64,000 bases of DNA from Stappia sp. BW2 (GTDB lineage: Bacteria > Pseudomonadota > Alphaproteobacteria > Rhizobiales > Stappiaceae). Below, in pieces: positions 8,510 to 16,173 of the stretch. The DNA is taken from assembly GCF_008107695.1 (NCBI RefSeq), contig NZ_VIRG01000070.1, positions 1,674,001 through 1,738,000 on the forward strand, given 5' to 3'. Numbering within the stretch: the first letter of the stretch is position 1; each line of letters begins with the position of its first letter. Under the pieces are notes generated by a model. The model searched no databases. It worked only from the letters and a program-made list of their open reading frames with translations, and had not been told where the DNA came from. Made by a program: the position numbers and the translations under genes.

Positions 8510-9610
8510 TCAGGACAAATCAAAGATCATCATCACGTAAGCGGCGAAAAGTGCCAGATGGACAGCGCCCTGGAGATAATTCGTTGCCTTGCTGCCGAAC
8601 GTCAGCAAGCTGATGAACAGAGTTAGAACAAGCAAGATGATTTCAGCGGGTTCCAGTCCAAGTTCTATTTTCAAACCGGTGACCCACCCAACGAGAAGAA
8701 CGGCAGGTACTGTCAGACCGATAGTTGCCACGGCAGAGCCGAGACAAATATTCACAGCGCGCTGCAGCTTGTTTTCGCGGGCGGCCTGCAGAGCACTGAG
8801 ACCTTCGGGCATCAAGACGAGAGCTGCGACGATAAAGCCGCTCAGCGCCAGCGGCGCTCCAAGTCCTTCGATGCCGAATTCAACATAGAGCGCGAGCTTC
8901 TTCGAAAGGAGAATGATCGGCAGCAGAGAAGCAAGCAAACCAACGATGTGAAACGGCATTGACCGGACGACTACAGGATGATGCCCCTCCTCTTCGCCGT
9001 CGAGATCAGGCTGCCGGAAAATATCACTGTGCGTGACCGTCTGGATCGCCAGGAAGACGCCGTAAAGCAGCAAGGACATGCTGACATCGAACACCGATTG
9101 CAACGGAGACAATTCTCCACCGGGCGCCGAGTGGGTAATGCGCGGCAGCACCAGCGCAAAAATGGCAAGCGGGACCAGAACCGACAAGAACGCATTTGCA
9201 CCCTGCAGGTTATAGGTCTGGTTCTTGTGACGCAGACCTCCCGCCAGAAGACACACCCCAACCAGTCCGTTGAGGACGATCATCACCACAGAGAACATTG
9301 TGTTGCGCGCCATTGTCGGCACGGCGTCTCCCGACAGCATGACCGCAACGATCAGCGCAACCTCGATGCCGATGACAGCCAGTGTCAGAATCAATGTCCC
9401 GAAGGGTTCTCCGAGGAGTGTTGCCAGGCATTCCGCATGCCGGACAACCGAAAATGCGCACCACATCACCGTCACGAAAATGACTGCAAGCAGCAACAGC
9501 GATGGGACGATCCCGATTTTTTCCGGTTTCAACACATCGCCCGAGAAGATGAAGGCAGCGAAGACCGCGAAACCTGCGAGGCTAGGCAATTCCGATTTTA
9601 GGCTGGTCAC
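8510..9610 (-). CDS. chaA: Ca2+/H+ antiporter, ChaA type
   Basis: 366 aa with about eleven hydrophobic segments. The two acidic alpha-repeat motifs of the CaCA superfamily are visible: GEPFGTLILTLAVIGIEVAL in the first half and LMPEGLSALQAARENKLQ in the second. ChaA-type proteins export Ca2+ (and in E. coli Na+/K+) in exchange for protons across the inner membrane. It is monocistronic, between the cyclodeaminase-like gene and the ABC importer terminator. A general ionic transporter (y4hA-like) is the other common name for this subgroup. Confidence 0.88.
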   Translation of the reverse strand: MTSLKSELPSLAGFAVFAAFIFSGDVLKPEKIGIVPSLLLLAVIFVTVMWCAFSVVRHAECLATLLGEPFGTLILTLAVIGIEVALIVAVMLSGDAVPTMARNTMFSVVMIVLNGLVGVCLLAGGLRHKNQTYNLQGANAFLSVLVPLAIFALVLPRITHSAPGGELSPLQSVFDVSMSLLLYGVFLAIQTVTHSDIFRQPDLDGEEEGHHPVVVRSMPFHIVGLLASLLPIILLSKKLALYVEFGIEGLGAPLALSGFIVAALVLMPEGLSALQAARENKLQRAVNICLGSAVATIGLTVPAVLLVGWVTGLKIELGLEPAEIILLVLTLFISLLTFGSKATNYLQGAVHLALFAAYVMMIFDLS

Positions 9611-9690
9611 AAAGAAACCCGATTAAGAAATGAAAGCATTGAGAACACACTATAGGCCGCTGCGACTACCTTCAATCAATCCCCGCAAAC

Positions 9691-9717
9691 AAAAAAGACC
9701 GGCGCATTGCGCCGGTC
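9691..9717 (-). terminator. Rho-independent terminator of the ABC importer operon
   Basis: GACCGGCGC-ATT-GCGCCGGTC: a perfect 9 bp stem, followed on the minus strand by six T. It lies 25 bp after the livF stop. Confidence 0.9.
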
Positions 9718-9742
9718 GATTATCCCTAAATACTTCGGCGGG

Positions 9743-10522
9743 TCAGATCGCCAGGTATTCCTGACGCAAGTCGGCATTGTCGAGAACATCCTGTGCCGAT
9801 CCATCGAACACGACTTCGCCCATGTCAAGGATGACAGCCCTGTCCGCCAGATGAAGCGCCGCAATCGCGTTCTGCTCGACGATTATGGTCGTGATTCCGA
9901 GATCCTTCACGCCTTCAAGAATGCGCTCGATCTCCTGAACGATCACCGGTGCAAGACCTTCGTAGGGCTCGTCCAGCAACAGCAGCTTGATGTCGCGTGC
10001 AAGAATACGCGCAACGGCCAGCATCTGCTGTTCGCCGCCGGACATGGTGATTGCTTCTTGCGACCGGCGTTCTGCCAGGCGGGGAAAATGCTCGTAGATT
10101 CGCTCGATAGACCAGCCAACCGGCTCGGCGATCTGCGACAGTTCCAGATTTTCCTGAACTGTGAGCCCCGGAATGATACGCCTGTCTTCCGGCACAAGGC
10201 CAACACCCTGACGGGCTGCCTGATAGCTTTTCATGGAGTGGAGCGGCTTGTGATCAAGCCAGATCTCGCCATGCTTCAGTTGCGGGTCGTCCATGCGGGC
10301 GATCGCACGCAATGTCGAGGTCTTGCCAGCGCCATTGCGGCCAAGAAGAGCGAGAATCTCGCCTTCGCGAATGTCGAAGCTGACACCCTGAACAATATAG
10401 CTTTCGCCATAGTAGGCATGCAGATCCCACGCCGAGAAAAACGCCGGGGCCCCGCCTTTTGATTTGCGCGGCGGCACGCCGGGAGCGGATCTGCCGCTGA
10501 ACTGATCGTCTATTAGGGTCAC
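9743..10522 (-). CDS. livF: Branched-chain amino acid type ABC transporter, ATP-binding protein LivF
   Basis: 259 aa. Walker A GRNGAGKTSTL, signature MSGGEQQM, Walker B LLLLDEP and the LivF-typical tail with IIVEQN are all present. It has an unusual N-terminal extension of about 25 residues before the usual start (AWDLHAYYGES), which is Pro/Lys/Gly-rich. The start overlaps the stop of livG by 4 bp (ATGA), so translation is coupled. It powers, with LivG, uptake by the HAAT-family importer encoded upstream, and is the last gene before a strong terminator. Confidence 0.95.
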   Translation of the reverse strand: MTLIDDQFSGRSAPGVPPRKSKGGAPAFFSAWDLHAYYGESYIVQGVSFDIREGEILALLGRNGAGKTSTLRAIARMDDPQLKHGEIWLDHKPLHSMKSYQAARQGVGLVPEDRRIIPGLTVQENLELSQIAEPVGWSIERIYEHFPRLAERRSQEAITMSGGEQQMLAVARILARDIKLLLLDEPYEGLAPVIVQEIERILEGVKDLGITTIIVEQNAIAALHLADRAVILDMGEVVFDGSAQDVLDNADLRQEYLAI

Positions 10523-11274
10523 AGATGCGCTCCTCCGAGATAAGCTTCCTGCACGCGCGGATCCCCTTTGATTTCTTCGGGTTTGCCTTCCGCAATGATC
10601 GTTCCCTGTGCGAGCACGGTCACCTTGTCGGCCAGCGAGAACACGACGTGCATGTCATGTTCGATGACCACCTTGGTGATACCGCGACCGGCAATCCGTT
10701 TCAGAAGATCGATCGTGTTGTTCGTGTCGGCACGGGACATGCCCGCAGTCGGTTCGTCGAGAAGCAGAAGCTTCGGATCCTGCGAGAGGCACATGGCCAG
10801 TTCAAGCCGGCGCTTGTCACCTCGTGACAGGGAACCTGAGATGACGTCCTTCTTCTCCGCCAGACCAACGTCCTCCAGCATGTGGAGCGCCTTGTCCTGG
10901 ATCTCTGCATCCCCATCGAGCCGCTTGAACGGTCGCAGCGAAAACTGGCCGTCACGCTTGGCCATCGTTGGAATGATGACATTTTCCAGGAGAGTGAGTT
11001 CTGCGAAGATTTCCGGTGTCTGGAACACCCGCGATACCCCGACCTGGTTGATCTCGTAGGGCTTCATGCCTGTCAGCGAGACATTACCGAACTTGACGGT
11101 GCCCGTATCCGGCACCAACCGGCCAATCATGCAGTTCAGGAAGGTCGACTTGCCTGCACCGTTCGGTCCGATGATCGCGTGAACGGTGCCCTGCTCTACT
11201 GAAAAGTTGACATTGTTGAGAGCTCTCAAACCGCCGAACGACTTATTGACACCCTCTACACGTAGGATTTCCAT
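10519..11274 (-). CDS. livG: Branched-chain amino acid type ABC transporter, ATP-binding protein LivG
   Basis: 251 aa, a standard LivG length. Walker A is GPNGAGKSTFLN, Walker B LLLLDEPTAGMS, and the H-loop is VIEHDMHVVF. The signature is the variant LSRGDKRRLE rather than LSGGQ, as in several alphaproteobacterial paralogs of this family. It lies 11 bp downstream of livM and overlaps livF. It forms the second nucleotide-binding subunit of the importer; the substrate is set by the binding protein, not by this subunit. Confidence 0.95.
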   Translation of the reverse strand: MEILRVEGVNKSFGGLRALNNVNFSVEQGTVHAIIGPNGAGKSTFLNCMIGRLVPDTGTVKFGNVSLTGMKPYEINQVGVSRVFQTPEIFAELTLLENVIIPTMAKRDGQFSLRPFKRLDGDAEIQDKALHMLEDVGLAEKKDVISGSLSRGDKRRLELAMCLSQDPKLLLLDEPTAGMSRADTNNTIDLLKRIAGRGITKVVIEHDMHVVFSLADKVTVLAQGTIIAEGKPEEIKGDPRVQEAYLGGAHL

Positions 11275-11285
11275 TTTCTTGTTCC

Positions 11286-12422
11286 TTACTCTGCAGGGGC
11301 CGTTGCGCGGTTCGGCTCGGACTTGCCGGACGACCGCTTGAACAGCTTGCCGATCCTGGACACGCCTTCCATGATGCCACCAGGCAGGAAGATAACGATC
11401 AGCATGAAGAGAACACCGAGCGTGAGATGCCAGCCTTCACCCACGAACAGGCCTGCAACAGAAATGACCGGCCCTTCGATAAAATCCGGAAGGAAACTGA
11501 AAATCTCGTGCAGGGTCTGCTCGTTGAAGGCTGAGAAGATATTCTCGAAATACTTGATCAGGGCTGCACCGAAGATTGGACCGAGCAATGTGCCCGCACC
11601 GCCGAGAATGGTCATGAGAACAACCTCCCCGGACGCGGTCCACTGCATGCGTTCAGCACCTGCGAGCGGATCCGTGATGCACATCAAAGCTCCGGCGAGA
11701 CCTGCATACATGCCAGAGATCACAAACGCCGCCAGTGTGTAGGGACGCGGATTGAGGCCGGTGTAGGTCATGCGGTTCTGGTTGGTCTTCACGGCGCGCA
11801 GCATGATGCCGAAAGGCGAACGGAAGATCCGCTGGGCGATGAAGAAGCCAATCAACAGGATGACTGCGCAGAAGTAAAACCCGCCCCACCCGGTCATATC
11901 AATTCCGAACAGGTTTGCGATCAACGGTCCTTGTTCAGCGCCCTTGCCATCAAACAGGCGTGGGTCGCTGCGCAGAACACGCAGGCCGGTTTCGCCGTTG
12001 GTGATCGGTGTCAGAACCGAATAGGCCAGATTGTAAGACATCTGGGCAAACGCCAGCGTCAGGATCGAGAAGTAGATGCCCGACCGGCGCAGCGAAACGT
12101 AGCCAATGCCAAGCGCGAAGATACCGGACGCGATGATCGCCATGATTGCGGCAGGGACCGGGTTCATTCCAAGCAGCTTGAACGTCCAGACCGCGGTATA
12201 GGACCCGACACCCAGAAAGGCTGCGTGACCGAAGGACAGGTATCCCGTCAGACCGAACAGAATGTTGAACCCGGTTGCAAAGAGACCGAAGATTGCAAAC
12301 TTCTGGAGAAGATCGGGATAACCGGCGCCGATAGGCGCGAGCCAGATCGGCATGGTCAGCACCGCGACAGCGAAGACCGCAAAGAGGATGTAGTCGCGTG
12401 CAGGAGATGTTTTTGCTGACAT
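11286..12422 (-). CDS. livM: Branched-chain amino acid type ABC transporter permease LivM
   Basis: 378 aa with about ten hydrophobic segments. The LivM hallmarks GYLSFGHAAFLGVGSYTA and GMYAGLAGALMC are present. It is slightly longer than E. coli LivM-like cores because of an insert near residues 140-170 and a polar C-terminal tail. It lies 3 bp from livH and 11 bp from livG, so it belongs to one operon. It forms the inner-membrane channel with LivH. Confidence 0.95.
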   Translation of the reverse strand: MSAKTSPARDYILFAVFAVAVLTMPIWLAPIGAGYPDLLQKFAIFGLFATGFNILFGLTGYLSFGHAAFLGVGSYTAVWTFKLLGMNPVPAAIMAIIASGIFALGIGYVSLRRSGIYFSILTLAFAQMSYNLAYSVLTPITNGETGLRVLRSDPRLFDGKGAEQGPLIANLFGIDMTGWGGFYFCAVILLIGFFIAQRIFRSPFGIMLRAVKTNQNRMTYTGLNPRPYTLAAFVISGMYAGLAGALMCITDPLAGAERMQWTASGEVVLMTILGGAGTLLGPIFGAALIKYFENIFSAFNEQTLHEIFSFLPDFIEGPVISVAGLFVGEGWHLTLGVLFMLIVIFLPGGIMEGVSRIGKLFKRSSGKSEPNRATAPAE

Positions 12423-12425
12423 TTC

Positions 12426-13454
12426 TTAGTTCTCCATGACGCCCTTGCGGCCCATCAGCCCGCGCGGACGCACGAGAAGAATGACCACGGCAACGAGATA
12501 GATGATGATCTGATCGATGCCAGGCAGGATGGCCTTGATTTCGTTCATCGACGCGAAGGACTGCAGGATGCCAAGCAGGAAACCTGCAGCAACCGCACCC
12601 GGCAGCGAGCCCATGCCACCAACCACCACCACGACGAAGCTGAGGACAAGGAAGTCCATCCCCATGTGATAGTCCGGAGGCAGGATCGGCGTGTACATGA
12701 CCCCGGCCAGACCGGCGACCACGGCAGCAATCGCGAAAACAATGGTGAAACGGCGTTCGATGTTGATGCCGAGCAGCCCGACCGTATGGCGGTCAGCCAT
12801 GCCGGCACGCACGACCATGCCGAATGTGGTGAATTGCAGAAAGGCAAACACGGCCGCGACGACTGCGCCTGCAAAGGCAAGATAGACCATGCGCCAGTAA
12901 GGATAGACGATCACACCTGGATCCATACCGAGGGCAGCGCCAATATCTGCGGCACCCCGCACAGCATCGGGCGCTGCTTGCGGGATCGGGTTGGCCCCGA
13001 AAATCGACTTGATGATTTCCTGAAGGACAATGGCCAGACCGAACGTAACGAGGATCTGATCGGCATGCGCCCGGTTATAAAAGTGCTTGATCAGGCCACG
13101 TTCCATGATGAAGCCGAAAAGCAGCATGACGGGAATGGCAAGCAGGATGGAAAACGGCACCGAGTAATTGAGAACCCAGTGACCGAAATCGCCGAGATAA
13201 GCTTCGATGTACGGAGTCCGAATCTCGAGAGGAGTGCCCCAGGCCGTTGTCTTGGTCGGGTCCGTGGTCACGATCTCCAGGCTGAGCAGCTTGTTGAACG
13301 TTACCGCGCAGAACGCACCCAGCATGAACAAGGCACCGTGCGCGAAGTTGACGACCCCGAGGGTTCCGAAAATCAGGGTCAGCCCGAGAGCGATCAGCGC
13401 ATAGGCTCCGCCCTTGTCCAACCCGTTCAGCAGTTGAAGAATAATCACATCCAT
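12426..13454 (-). CDS. livH: Branched-chain amino acid type ABC transporter permease LivH
   Basis: 342 aa integral membrane protein. The N-terminus LNGLDKGGAYALIALGLTLI and NFAHGALFMLGAF are diagnostic for LivH, as is GMGSLPGAVAAGFLLG near the end. An extra periplasmic loop (about residues 60-95) makes it longer than the usual 290-310 aa; such a loop is seen in paralogs that take up substrates other than leucine. It is the first gene after the stem-loop that separates it from the binding-protein gene. Confidence 0.95.
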   Translation of the reverse strand: MDVIILQLLNGLDKGGAYALIALGLTLIFGTLGVVNFAHGALFMLGAFCAVTFNKLLSLEIVTTDPTKTTAWGTPLEIRTPYIEAYLGDFGHWVLNYSVPFSILLAIPVMLLFGFIMERGLIKHFYNRAHADQILVTFGLAIVLQEIIKSIFGANPIPQAAPDAVRGAADIGAALGMDPGVIVYPYWRMVYLAFAGAVVAAVFAFLQFTTFGMVVRAGMADRHTVGLLGINIERRFTIVFAIAAVVAGLAGVMYTPILPPDYHMGMDFLVLSFVVVVVGGMGSLPGAVAAGFLLGILQSFASMNEIKAILPGIDQIIIYLVAVVILLVRPRGLMGRKGVMEN

Positions 13455-13497
13455 GGTTTTGCCGCTATCTGCTGCGTCACTTGCCTCTTGATAAGCA

Positions 13498-13529
13498 GCA
13501 GCCGCCGGCGGAGACCCTCCGGCGGCTGC
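13498..13529 (-). terminator. Intercistronic stem-loop between binding protein and permease genes
   Basis: An 11 bp perfect stem GCAGCCGCCGG / CCGGCGGCTGC with a 10 nt loop and no T-run after it on the minus strand. Such structures downstream of binding-protein genes usually protect the upstream mRNA or partly attenuate, giving more binding protein than permease. Confidence 0.7.
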
Positions 13530-13543
13530 AAACGTTCAAGGGC

Positions 13544-14890
13544 TTATGCGCCGTTGTTGCACGCGCCGAGTTCGCCACCGAGCATCTCTGCCGGGTATTC
13601 AACCTGCGAACGCGGAGTGATTTCCACCACTTCCAGAAGGTCGAACTGGGAGGTCGGGTTTTCCTTACCCTTCACAACCAGAACGTCCTTGAAGCACTGG
13701 TGGTCTGCGGCGCGATAAAGTGTCGGGCCGTTGCCCATGCCGTCGAATTCGAAACCTTCGAGGGCTGCGGCAATCGCGCAGGGATCGAACGTGCCTGCCC
13801 GCTGCGCAGCATCGGCATAAAGCAGTGTCTGCACGTAGCAGGTGTGGGCAGCCTGGCTCGGCGGGAAGCCGTATTCCTGGCCGAAGGATTTCACAAAAGC
13901 CTTGGAACCTTCATCCTGCAGCGACCAGTGCCAGTTGGTGGAACCGAAGATGCCCTTCACGTTATCACCGGCACCCTGTGCCATCAGGCGGGAATACAGC
14001 GGAACGACAATTACGAACTCCTTGCCGTTGACCTGCTTGTCACGCAGACCGAACTGAACGGCCTGGGTCAGGGAGTTCACCATGTCCTTGCCGTAGTGGT
14101 TCAGGACCAGAACGTCGGCACCGGAGTTCAGAACCGGCGTGATGTACTGCGAGAAGTCACCTGCGCCAAGCGGCGTACGTACGGCAGCTGCCGTCTCCCA
14201 GCCCATGCCTTCGGTGTACTTCTTGATGGATTCTTCCTGAGACCAGCCCCAGGTGTAGTCGGCAGTCAGATGATAGGCCTTGCGGTCGGTGCCATAGGCG
14301 TTCTTCAGCACCGGAGCCAGCGCAGCGCCGGACATTTCAGTATTGAAGAAGTGCCGGAAACCGTTCTTGCGCTTGTCCTTGCCGGTGGTGTCGTTGGAGT
14401 GGGTCAGGCCGGCCATGAAGATGACGCCAGCTTCCTGGCAGAGCGACTGCACGGCAATCGCCACGCCGGAGGACGAACCACCGGTAATCATCACAGCGCC
14501 GTCTTTTTCGATCATGCGCTTTGCGGATGCACGGGCCGCATCGGATTTGGTCTGCGTGTCACCGGTTACGAAGGCAACCTTCTTGCCGTTGACGCCGTTG
14601 CCCTGAAGCTCCTTGGACGAGAAGGTGTTCAACAGGCCGCCGTCGCCTTCACCGTTCAGGTGTTTCACAGCCAACTGATAGGCCCGCAGTTCGTCTGCCC
14701 CTTCGTCGGCGTAAGCGCCGGTCTGCGGAACGTTGAAGCCCAGAACGACTTCAGCGCCGGTCGGCTCGTTGAGATAACCGGCAGACCATGCGCGGCTTGT
14801 GAAAATGGTCGGTGTTGCCAAAGCGGCACCGCCCAGAGCACCAGCGCGCAAAATGGAGCGACGATTGAGGGGTTTACGAAAAAAGCTCAT
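13544..14890 (-). CDS. ABC transporter substrate-binding protein, LivK/Peripla_BP_6 type, Tat-exported
   Basis: 448 aa from the ATG at 14890, which has GGGAGG at good spacing. The N-terminus has a twin-arginine pattern (NRRSILRAG, hydrophobic AGALGGAALATP), so Tat export of a folded protein is likely. The body is a Peripla_BP_6 fold: VVLGFNVPQTGAYADEGADE, GGSSSGVAIAVQ, and GSTNWHWS. It is longer than E. coli LivJ/LivK (about 345 aa mature) and closer to the UrtA/FmdD-like group, so amides, urea or short organic compounds are as possible as branched-chain amino acids. It is first in the operon with livHMGF. Confidence 0.9.
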   Translation of the reverse strand: MSFFRKPLNRRSILRAGALGGAALATPTIFTSRAWSAGYLNEPTGAEVVLGFNVPQTGAYADEGADELRAYQLAVKHLNGEGDGGLLNTFSSKELQGNGVNGKKVAFVTGDTQTKSDAARASAKRMIEKDGAVMITGGSSSGVAIAVQSLCQEAGVIFMAGLTHSNDTTGKDKRKNGFRHFFNTEMSGAALAPVLKNAYGTDRKAYHLTADYTWGWSQEESIKKYTEGMGWETAAAVRTPLGAGDFSQYITPVLNSGADVLVLNHYGKDMVNSLTQAVQFGLRDKQVNGKEFVIVVPLYSRLMAQGAGDNVKGIFGSTNWHWSLQDEGSKAFVKSFGQEYGFPPSQAAHTCYVQTLLYADAAQRAGTFDPCAIAAALEGFEFDGMGNGPTLYRAADHQCFKDVLVVKGKENPTSQFDLLEVVEITPRSQVEYPAEMLGGELGACNNGA

Positions 14891-14912
14891 ACTTTCCTCC
14901 CAGAAAGGCGTT

Positions 14913-14952
14913 GCGTGCCCACCTCGGGCACGCCTGCAATAGCTGTACAGCT
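14913..14952 (-). promoter_or_regulatory. Leader hairpin and 12 bp palindrome upstream of the binding-protein gene
   Basis: GCGTGCCC-ACCTC-GGGCACGC (14913-14933) forms an 8 bp hairpin just before the Shine-Dalgarno. AGCTGTACAGCT at 14941-14952 is a perfect palindrome, and CTGCAAGC occurs at 14951 and again at 15006. A regulator site is plausible but the regulator is unknown. Confidence 0.4.
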
Positions 14953-15371
14953 GCAAGCAATTCCGGCTTTTTCCCGTGTGGGAACCCGATTCCTCCGAAC
15001 CAAAACTGCAAGCTGCAATGACTGTAAAAAATTCATCTACAAAACAGCAATACGACTATCGGATCGACTAGCCTCAAACAGTCATTATACTTTTGAAGTA
15101 TTTTCAGAGAATGCACGATTTTCTTTCGATCAATTTTGCATTGCATCATTTTTAATATTGTTCAAATTCAGCTACTTGCGCCTCTCTTTTACCGCAATGC
15201 ACAATTACCTTAACGGAAGAAGTCAAAATTCCAAGAATTCAAGGCGTTAGACCAAAGTGCAATGCCGTATGAAGGTCCGAGTGCCTCCGGTGCAAAATTG
15301 ACGGAGACCAATCCGGACGGATAAGCTGCGGCCCTCGCCTTCTTTTGCGCAAACCGCCCGGATTCACTTAC
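14953..15371. other. AT-rich intergenic region between the ABC operon and the PPOX-fold gene
   Basis: About 420 bp without a convincing gene. The stretch 15000-15240 is clearly poorer in GC than its surroundings and probably holds the promoters of both divergent transcription units. No tRNA, known riboswitch or repeat family was recognised. Confidence 0.6.
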
Positions 15372-15980
15372 ATGAGCATCCTCACCTCCCTTGAGGACCT
15401 TCACGCACATTACGGCACGGCCGGTGAAGCGTCCCTGGTCAAGGAAATCGACCACCTGAGCCCCGCTTACCGAACCATTATTGAAGCGTCGAGCTTCTGC
15501 ACGCTCGCAACCAGCGGGCCAGAAGGGCTGGATTGTTCTCCGCGCGGAGACGACGGAATGGTTGTCAGGATAAGAGATGACCGGACCCTGCTGATGCCCG
15601 ACAGGCGCGGAAACAACCGGATCGACTCACTGCGCAATATCGTTCGCGATCCGCGCGTCTCGCTCATGTTCATGGTGCCCGGCTGGAACAACGTTCTGAG
15701 AATCAACGGCAAGGCGGTCGTCTCTGTCGACGAAGACCTTATCGCCAGCTTCGAAAAGGAAGGCCATTTGCCGCGTTCCGTCATCGTCGTCACGGTCGGC
15801 TCTGTCTACTTTCAATGTGCCCGGGCGATCATGCGCGCCGGTCTTTGGGACCCCGAGAACAAAATTGCCAGAGGGGATCTTCCGACACCCGGTGCAATCA
15901 TGCAGGAAATCAAATCTAGTTTCGATGGCGAAACCTATGATCAGGAGTGGCCTGAGCGTGCGAAAACCTCCATGTGGTAG
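15372..15980 (+). CDS. Pyridoxamine 5'-phosphate oxidase family (FMN-binding split barrel) protein
   Basis: 202 aa from the ATG at 15372; an in-frame TTG at 15345 is less likely. The sequence has the split-barrel pattern of the MSMEG_1061-like PPOX group: SFCTLATSGPEGLDCSPRGD, then LLMPDRRGNNRIDSLRNI and VLRINGKAVVS. Such proteins bind FMN or F420 and reduce or oxidise small molecules; the actual substrate is unknown. It stands alone between the ABC operon and the oligopeptidase gene. Confidence 0.85.
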   Translation: MSILTSLEDLHAHYGTAGEASLVKEIDHLSPAYRTIIEASSFCTLATSGPEGLDCSPRGDDGMVVRIRDDRTLLMPDRRGNNRIDSLRNIVRDPRVSLMFMVPGWNNVLRINGKAVVSVDEDLIASFEKEGHLPRSVIVVTVGSVYFQCARAIMRAGLWDPENKIARGDLPTPGAIMQEIKSSFDGETYDQEWPERAKTSMW

Positions 15981-16173
15981 AAACCTCCAGGCTTTTGCAG
16001 CCGCACCGCCCAGCCGGCAACAGACATAGCAAAGGTCTTCCCATCGTCAGGCCCTCCGCGCTGAACGCTGCCGGTGTAGCCTCGATCGAAAATTTGGCAG
16101 CCGAGTGCTTGGAACCGGCTGTAAACTACGCCATATGTCGCTCACACCCCTCAAGCTACCTTCCGAGGCTCAA

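Noticed and set aside
13481..15250. 589-codon plus-strand open frame opposite the ABC binding-protein gene
   Set aside because: Same reason: the minus strand has a complete Peripla_BP_6 protein with a ribosome-binding site and Tat signal.
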